Made by a program: the position numbers and the translations under genes. DNA of 64,000 nucleotides from Desarmillaria ectypa (lineage: Eukaryota; Basidiomycota; Agaricomycetes; Agaricales; Physalacriaceae): contig JAUDYN010000009.1 of NCBI GenBank assembly GCA_030407005.1, forward strand, positions 1,674,001-1,738,000. Reading direction: 5' to 3'. The number at the start of each line of letters is the position of its first letter. The stretch's first letter is position 1. Positions 57,084-64,000 of the stretch are shown one piece after another. Under the pieces are notes generated by a model. That model worked only from the letters and a program-made list of their open reading frames with translations. It searched no databases and had not been told where the DNA came from.

Positions 57084-58388
57084 CTAACGAATCTCGTCTA
57101 ACTGGACCAACTCCAGATAACTCTCCGGAACCAAGGCATGCTGTTGCTGCGCACCCTTGTTCTTCTCTTTATCCACAACGACAACGGCCCAACCTACTCC
57201 CCCTCCGCGACCTACCACCCTAACGATTTGGTCTTCCTCTAGCGCCATCTCTGCCGTACCCTCCGGCTCAAAAGCATACAGCGCCTTATACAAACCTGGT
57301 AGTAGCGGTCCATCCACGCCCTCCTCCTCCTCTTCTTCGACGTCGAAAAACTCGTCATCATCACCATCATCATCTGCCTCAACGAAATTCCGTTCCAGAT
57401 CCGATTTGCTCGGAAACCCCTCGCCTCCAGACCCACCCGTTGAAGACGACGATGACGAATGATGACTGGCGCCGAAATTCCAGCTGAGCCTGCCGATACC
57501 CCACCTGAAACGCGACCAGCCCTCATCTCCTTCTTCGTCTTCGTCTTTGTCCTCCTCCTTGTCGGTATCTACCTCTAGTCGATTGATGACAGCCGGTCGA
57601 TTAGGCTTGGGTACATCTGGGCCTAACCCCCGGTGCCGCTCATCTGTCGCAGGATACCCAAAGTCACGTATACGTATCTCTGCAACGACGCGCTTCTTTG
57701 ACGTCGAGGTCACGGAAGTCACAGACAACGCGATGGACTGCGTCCGTGTGGAGTTAGCCCGGGATAATGAAATGCTACTTGACGAGGGTGCGCCTGAGGC
57801 ACGGCGTGACATCACCGGTGAGGGAGGAGCTGGTCGGTTCGATGCAAGTGAAGATACTGAATTTCGGCTCGCTTTTAGTGGTATAACCGGCATAGGTGTC
57901 GTCGCAGCCGTTGGTGTCGTTACCGACGGCTCAGGTGCCGGCGGTGGTGTCGGCGTTATTGGGGAAAAAACACAGACTGGCGAGGCTGGCTGGGTATCTG
58001 ATGGAAGGTTATGTCTTTCCTGAGTTTTTGGCTTGTTTTTGGGGCTTGGAATGGCGAATTCATGGACGCTAGGCATTGGGGGTGGCAGAAAAGGTGAGCC
58101 TGGTGATGGGAATGGCGACGACGAGGGGCAACCGTCAACAGACAGTGATACTGGGCGCTCGCCTGAGAAGGTGAATCAGCAACGTACGATGAAGATATTC
58201 AGACAATAAGAGACAGATGGCATCAACGCTGCCGGCTTCGTGATGCAGCCCCTGGCAATACCGTTCTCCCACCACATATATAGCTTTGCGGCGCCGGCAA
58301 CCCATTACTCCTCGATATTCGGCCTCGCTCGCTGACCTTTTCAAGAAGGAAACTCACTTTTTGGTTCCGGAAGAACTGCAGATGCCAT
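57084..58388 (-). CDS. SH3-domain protein with disordered N-terminal region
   Basis: The main exon is 58162-57084 on the minus strand, joined by a 65-bp intron (58227-58163) to an upstream exon ending at 58228 with the segment VSERGRISRSNGLPAPQSY. The C-terminal ~70 residues are an SH3 domain (ALYAFEPEGTAEMALEEDQ, GWAVVVV, ALVPESYLEL), preceded by an acidic run of Asp/Glu and a long Ser/Pro/Thr-rich region. Layout and motifs (PMPSVHEFAIPSP) resemble Nbp2-like fungal adaptor proteins that link kinases and phosphatases, but this is inference. The 5' end is unresolved: ATG 58388 starts MASAVLPEPKSEFPS but that frame ends in TGA near 58346, while the conserved LLEKVSERG lies one base out of phase. 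Either a frameshift or a different start applies; without the upstream exon, Met 58076 is the next candidate. Confidence 0.78.
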
Positions 58389-59651
58389 GGCGAGATGGGA
58401 TCCCCGACGTAACTGCGCAAGAAATGGCTTGATGCTGAACCCAGTGCTGGTCTCCGATATTCGTTATACAGATCTCCTAGGGCCTTTGTCGTCCGGGTCG
58501 TTACCCTCGATGGGCGATATCCGTGGAATGGTGGTAAATGGTAGTAAAGAGACGTCTGCATTTGTGCCTGTTTGGATGTCTTGTCGTTGCTATGGTTGCC
58601 ATGGCACCTTGCCATTTTTAGCCATGGCGCCTCTGTCGTTTTCTGCGTTTTCTGGCCTTGAGGTTTATACCTGACAGGATATTCGGTGTTATTATGATAC
58701 AGTCTTTTCTTATTCATTCATTACCTGATTCGATGATGGCAACTTCCCATTTCGTGTGCTTCCCCTCCCGTCTCTTTTCGGCGCAGAAGTACGGATTTCA
58801 TCAAGAAATTAATATTGGTGACATAGAAGCATTCAAAAGGATTTGCATCCGTACCCCCTGGCCGACGATAGCCGGACTCTGGCATCACTAACCTATAATG
58901 AATTGCGATATCGATGCCAGCACCAACCCGTACTGGAAAGAGAACGACCACGGGAACTTGGCCCTGACAGACTTTAAGCTTTAGTTCGGGCCGCGCCTTG
59001 TCCCTAAAACCTGTGCAAGATCATAGAGTTTGTCTCCTTGAGGCATTTGTATAAGTTTCCCGATAAAAAAGAGAACAGGAAGTACATCCGACAGAACCCT
59101 GAGACGTGAGGCAGTACGGTCACCTAGGATATGGTCCGGACCATCAGTGAAGTACACATGGACCTATAGCAACGACGTCACGACCGAAGGCCGGGCTCGC
59201 ACAGGGGGTCCATCCTTTAAGAGAGTAAGAACACTGATAGACAGAACTTACAGTTACTGATATGGAGTGTGGGAGTACCCACAATTTGCGAGCGCAGAAA
59301 ACCATTTTACACATGACCTGGATGCGTGTCAAAGTCCTATAGTGCCATCTGCAAAACTCGAAGAGCAGAGGGCAGACTGGAGTACGAAGACACCAGCAAG
59401 GAAACAGAAAACCGACAACACACTCATTTTCACCTGCTAGGTTAAAGCGACACGAACATTATTTATACTTGTAGATCAATATGTTTGAGTTCTAGAGCGA
59501 CATGACAAGAAACGAAAGAGACATGACACCAGGAATGGCGAAGACTTTGGACAAGGCGAAAGAACAGGTTATCAAGGAAAATAAAATTTGCATTTGTTTG
59601 GTGCGTCACAGGAGACTGAAATTAATCGTAGCCAATTTTGCTCGCAACGAC
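58389..59651. other. Intergenic region
   Basis: No supported gene. The last 150 bp are open in frame with the following F-box gene. Confidence 0.5.
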
Positions 59652-60893
59652 ATGGCCACCAAAAATCGCAGAGCGAAAAGAAGGGAGAAGGAGAACCAAG
59701 ATGAACCAACACCTAATTCCCTCGCTGGCCTTCCTACCGAACTCCTCGTAATCATCGTCAGCAGCTTCGTAACCAGACGGGACATATTCTCGCTCGCTCG
59801 AGTTTGCCGAAGACTTAACGACGTTGCCATGGCGCGCTGGCTGGGTCCCCAAACAAAAGAATATATAAGACGATACAGCACATTCTGTAGCGGATACCCG
59901 CCACGGAATTCAGCCCGGCCAATGCCGTTTTTCTGCTTTGCAGACCTTCGCCTATGCCTTGTTACAAAACCATATATCCCATCAATGACCCTTACATTCG
60001 GCACGGACTACAGTAAAGAATACCAGGAGTTCTCTCGATACATCGACACGATCCCCAGCGACCGAAAACAGCCAGACCTTCATATCAGGTTACATATACC
60101 TCACTCAAATACTCGTGCATTCAATACCTTCTGCACTCAACTCGCAGAATACCACAATGTCGTGTCTTTGCACGTGGTCCAACAGCTAGACGAAGATCAC
60201 TATGAGCGCCTGGATGCAAAGGGCCCGGACTGCCAACCCATTTTCCACCCACCACCATTCACAACTCTCACCGAATTGCATCTCCAATATGTATCTGGCC
60301 AGTTCAGCGATTGGTTGCTCCGCTCAGCAGTAGCCTCTCCTATCTGCGAGTTGACCATTTTCAACAACTGCAATTTACCATTCGGTCGTCTTCGCTTCCC
60401 TACCATGCGTAAATTGACATTGGGTAGTTGGACTATGACAACGTCCCAACTGGTCCAGTTCCTCTCGGATAAAGCACATTCCTCACTAAGTGAGCTCATC
60501 TTCATGCCAAAGGCAGAGCCGTATTGGGAAATACCCGTGAGAGGGCGATTGATTCCTCTTGGCGCGAACGCGATGCCTAGCCTTACGAGTCTCGCCGCCG
60601 ATTTCAAGGTTTTGACCAACCTGCTCGTTACACCAAAAGCATTTCCGAAATTGGAACGCGTGGAAGTGCACAGGATAGGTGGCGAAGGCTCCAGTGCGGC
60701 AAAGGAAGGTGAAGAGCTTCTATCAAGGATATCATCCTTGCCCAATGTGCATTGTGTCACCTTTCCTGTCGGTGCGTTGGAACCGACGGACTTGGATAAT
60801 CTCAGCGATAGCGGAATTGCCTTGCCGAATGTGACGAAGTTAATAGACACAAGTCCTCGATGGGACTCGTCTCGTCCAGTGATACTATCCTAA
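59652..60893 (+). CDS. F-box protein
   Basis: Intronless, 413 residues. A basic N-terminus (NRRAKRREKE) is followed by the F-box at about residues 24-60 (LAGLPTELLVIIVSSFVTRR, then LARVCRRLNDVAMARWL). About 350 residues of leucine-rich, LRR-like sequence follow, with PTMRKLTLGSW- and PSLTSLAADF-type repeats. Probable SCF ubiquitin ligase receptor. The frame is open a further 50 codons to an ATG at 59502; I prefer 59652 because the upstream part is not family-like, but the longer form is possible. Confidence 0.85.
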   Translation: MATKNRRAKRREKENQDEPTPNSLAGLPTELLVIIVSSFVTRRDIFSLARVCRRLNDVAMARWLGPQTKEYIRRYSTFCSGYPPRNSARPMPFFCFADLRLCLVTKPYIPSMTLTFGTDYSKEYQEFSRYIDTIPSDRKQPDLHIRLHIPHSNTRAFNTFCTQLAEYHNVVSLHVVQQLDEDHYERLDAKGPDCQPIFHPPPFTTLTELHLQYVSGQFSDWLLRSAVASPICELTIFNNCNLPFGRLRFPTMRKLTLGSWTMTTSQLVQFLSDKAHSSLSELIFMPKAEPYWEIPVRGRLIPLGANAMPSLTSLAADFKVLTNLLVTPKAFPKLERVEVHRIGGEGSSAAKEGEELLSRISSLPNVHCVTFPVGALEPTDLDNLSDSGIALPNVTKLIDTSPRWDSSRPVILS

Positions 60894-61363
60894 GTTAGAA
60901 AGGTTTTCCCGAACGTTGTTGATAGCCGATCTTGACAATGCAATAGTGAAACGCCTCCGAACTGTCCTTAGTCCCCTTTAGCATACAATCGTCTCGCCTT
61001 ACCGTAACGTTGCACCAGATCCTAGTCGTGGCATATCTTGGGCGCATCATGATTGAGGCCTAGCGCTTAATGCTTATATGGCGAGCCGCTGAGGATTAAA
61101 TCTCTCAACCACAGGCGAAACAGGGGAAATCCGGATATAAACGAATATCGCCCGGCACATTTCCGCGCAATTCTTTCCCAACAGGCCCAATTCTCAAAGG
61201 AGAAAGAAAACTCGGTCGAAATAGAGAGATCTTGGCATCAGGAGTACCGGTGAATTTGATTGGTGTCAGGGACGCGATTCGCGTTTCATCCATATATCAT
61301 CAAACATGCTGGAAACCAAGACCAAGTATTTTTTCTTGTCGCCCTCTTATCCTCTTCCCTTCC
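60894..61363. other. Intergenic region
   Basis: Spacer between two plus-strand genes; no other signal seen. Confidence 0.5.
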
Positions 61364-63616
61364 ATGCCAGTGGACGAAACCGACGTATTTCTCGATGGTT
61401 CAGATTCCGGGAAGAATTCGAGCCAGCGCCAACTCGTCAAGGCGGAGGGAACACCAGTCCTTCGAACATCCCGTCGACTATTCATTGTGCATGCTCTACA
61501 CGTTCTCCTTCTCCTTCTCACCCTCATCATTCTTATCGTCGGGATATTCCACTGGGAACATAACGTGTACATCGATAGCAGCCAGGTATCTGTCCTGCCT
61601 GTCCGTTGTCTAACCTAATCGCTGTCAACTCCACGCTAGGCAGGCAACGTAGCGAGCTACATAACACTCGGTTTTCAGACCTTCTTCACGGTGTCGGTCA
61701 TCTTGTTATCCGTTCTTTCCAGGGCATTCGCAGTGGATGAGGCAATAAGGCATCGTGCGTATCCTCTCTGTCTTCCTTGCTGGATTGTGACATCTCCCAG
61801 CCCGAACGCTGCTCGATCTCGACGCGCGTATCCAAGCATGGGGTGGCCTAGGAAACGTCTTCACCAACTGGCGTAGGATGCGAAACCTAGGCTTCCTGAG
61901 CAGCCTCATCCCGCTCTACTTCGTAGCGGGAGCGGGGGTACATTTGGCTGGATCCAGTGTTCTTGGTACGCTCCTTCAACATCCTTTACGTTGTCTGCTG
62001 AAAATCGAGGTAGGAGTGGAAATTTATAACCAGACGAGGTCATGGGATTCGGTGCCGGGCCAGGCTACGAGCCATCAGGGACGATATCTAGATCCGTTTC
62101 CGATGGGGTCGAGGAGCGTACAAGATTATTTCACGAATACGAGTCTGACATGGCCAGTGCGTCTTCTTAGTATCCCACCCCCTTTTTTTTTCAGCTGACA
62201 GACGAACCAGACGCGCGATATTGATATGTTTGTCTCGAATATGAACAATACGCGTAGGCAGGGACTGCAATGGACGTAAGCACTTGTTCATAGCTTTACT
62301 ATGTCTGGCGGCGATTGTGACATGTATTTCGCAGCCTCGTCCACGATCTACCCTGGTATGAAGATCCCGGCTTCTCCTACGATGTCATACACGTCAACTC
62401 GACCCGAATGCAAGTAACATGTGGACAACCTTCTGCTAATGTAGAAGCATTTCTCGTTCCAGCAGGGAGCAATGATACTTCTTCCGCCACAGCATTCGAT
62501 CCTGGTTCGCTTAACGGGACTATGGACATGTGGATTAGCATCTCGATGAATTCGACGCCACCATATTCTGACAGTGCAGTTAACTTTTCCACGTACTGGG
62601 ATATACACAATAATCATTGTGCGTACATCCATCTCGTCAGTTTCGGAGTTTCCTGATTACTTCGTTTTCTAGCGAAGGTTGTGCTCCATCCATGGACACT
62701 CAAAGAATCCCTCAGCTTCCCCTCACACCACCAGATACTCTTCGCATGGGCCACGACAGACGAGAGGGCAATCCTGTGGGACTCCACCGGCCGAAATGGT
62801 ACCACATACAATTTCACAGTTGGATATGTCCAAGTTTTCGGATGTTCCCTCACCCTCAATCACACCACTGTAGGTATTACCGAGACATTAAAGCTCTCAG
62901 AAAGCGATACACCTCCGAATGTAGATGCGCATGAATATGCTGAATTTGTATGGGAGAAATCGTCGGAGGAGAGGCTAGCCAACACCTTCTTGACAGCGTT
63001 CAGCCCTATACCAGATCCGGGAGATGTGATGGAATGGCGCGATCTTGGACACACGGTAGCAGAGAAAGTTCTGGCGATGGGTTTGGTCAATACGACCACT
63101 TGGGAGGCAAGATTTATAAGAGTGACTGACTTGGAGGAATGGATCGAAGGTATATTTGCGAGTTGGATCTGGGGCATATGGCAAGACTGTGATTATCCAT
63201 ACTTGTTGACGTCTGACTCGCGCGACATATGCGGGAACTTCCACTCTTCATGGGGCGTTATAACACGGGCGGAGGACCCTGGCGATACACCACAGATGGT
63301 GAATGCCGGATTTACGCGTACGTTGGAGAAAGGAAGGCTACAAATATTCCGATGGCGGTCGGTTGTTACCTTTGTGTGCTCCGTGATACTGTGCACGCTC
63401 TCCTTCTCGCTGCTAGGGACCAAAACCGACTTGCCAAAGGGTATACCATTGAGAGAAGCTAGATTGGTCGAGGACGTGTATTTGATGGTGGATTCCGGAG
63501 TGCCGAGCATGGTTAAGAAGCATGGGATTAATGGTGTACCGTTGAAATATGGAGTCAATGAGGACGAGAGCCACTGGATGTTAGACGTTCTTAGCACGAG
63601 AGCGAAGGGGCCCTAA
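61364..63616 (+). CDS. Multi-pass membrane protein of a fungal family of unknown function
   Basis: Seven exons: 61364-61585, 61640-61754, 61801-61965, 62014-62156, 62202-62275, 62335-62618 and 62673-63616, giving 648 residues; six 45-59 bp introns with matching phases. Hydrophobic spans lie near residues 38-60 (VLLLLLTLIILIVGIF), 80-101 (TFFTVSVILLSVLS), in the third exon (LSSLIPLYFVAGAGV) and near the C-terminus (VVTFVCSVILCTLSFSLL). Between the third and last spans is a long, probably extracytoplasmic part with many Asn-x-Ser/Thr sites (NGT, NSTR, NDTSS, NHTT). The block LDLDARIQAWGGLGNVF matches the LxALHDR-AW-GLG motif of a large Agaricomycete membrane-protein family; the function is not known. 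Confidence 0.85.
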
Positions 63617-64000
63617 AGGATTATTCGTTGGGTATCTGGATGAATTAGCGATGCGTCTGCAAGAGGCGAAATTCAGTAAACAACGGCTACCGTTGTCAAG
63701 AGAAAAAAAAAACTTGACTCGCCCTGCGACCATGAGCTCAGACAACCGTCACGTGAACCATCAGATGGATATGTTCGAGAATATTGCATCGGTCCCAGAC
63801 AACGCAGTCCATCTCTTCTGTTGCTATATTGATTACGAACAAAACACGAATTTTAACCGTACAGTAGAACTGCCGTACAGTGACATGTTAGAAATGACGA
63901 CAATCATTGAGAGAAGCAGTAGTTACGTGTTACATCGCAAGCTAAGTGCGCACATGAGAATGGAATAATGATAATGATGGACGTAGCAAGAAGAGTAAAG
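63617..64000. other. Downstream sequence to window edge
   Basis: A frame of 105 codons (63651-63968, plus) has no recognisable domain. Nothing supported. Confidence 0.4.

Noticed and set aside
63651..63968. 105-codon open frame at the right edge.
   Set aside because: No domain or gene context; it could be an exon of a gene beyond the window but nothing shows it.

Overview
This is nuclear DNA of a filamentous basidiomycete, most likely an Agaricomycete (mushroom-forming fungus). The evidence is protein genes cut by many 44-65 bp introns, a velvet regulator, several F-box genes, a DUF6699-like protein, a Stealth-type sugar-phosphate transferase, and chromodomain Ty3/gypsy and Ty1/copia retrotransposons. 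I could not identify the species. Exon boundaries were built by hand from splice signals, reading phase and family resemblance.

Left part (1-27 kb), gene-bearing: a partial secreted endonuclease (minus); a velvet-domain transcription factor; an Artemis/SNM1-type DNA repair nuclease; a convergent F-box gene with one in-frame TGA; a decayed coding stretch; an F-box gene; three decayed tandem copies of a charged, coiled-coil family ending in an RWHxDKF-type motif; another F-box gene; a DUF6699-like gene (minus); and a Stealth phosphotransferase with an N-terminal membrane anchor.

Middle part (27.3-56 kb), a retrotransposon nest that can be dated by its target-site duplications (TSDs). An old solo LTR (TSD CTTGA) was split by a copia element (27696-49769, minus, TSD TGGAC). 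That was split by a chromovirus (29004-45825, TSD TGTTT/TATTT), which was split by a younger copy of the same chromovirus family (29970-38469, TSD GCAAC). A reverse solo LTR (TSD CTATA) also sits in the copia element, and two more solo LTRs follow at 50.9 and 53.5 kb. All coding frames are broken. Every difference I found between the two LTRs of the youngest element lies at an ancestral CpG, and the older sequence to about 56 kb is almost free of CpG. This points to cytosine methylation and deamination as the silencing and decay route.

The two chromovirus copies allow a comparative reading. Besides gag and pol they carry an upstream ORF starting with a membrane-spanning segment. At both frame junctions (ORF1/gag and gag/pol) a hairpin starts exactly on the last base of the stop codon and is kept by compensatory changes. 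At gag/pol, pol lies in the -1 frame after an AAAA run and a 5-nt spacer, which looks like a programmed frameshift signal. This is the most interesting candidate in the window.

Right part (57-64 kb), gene-bearing again: an SH3 protein (minus), an F-box gene and a multi-exon membrane protein of a family widespread in mushroom fungi.
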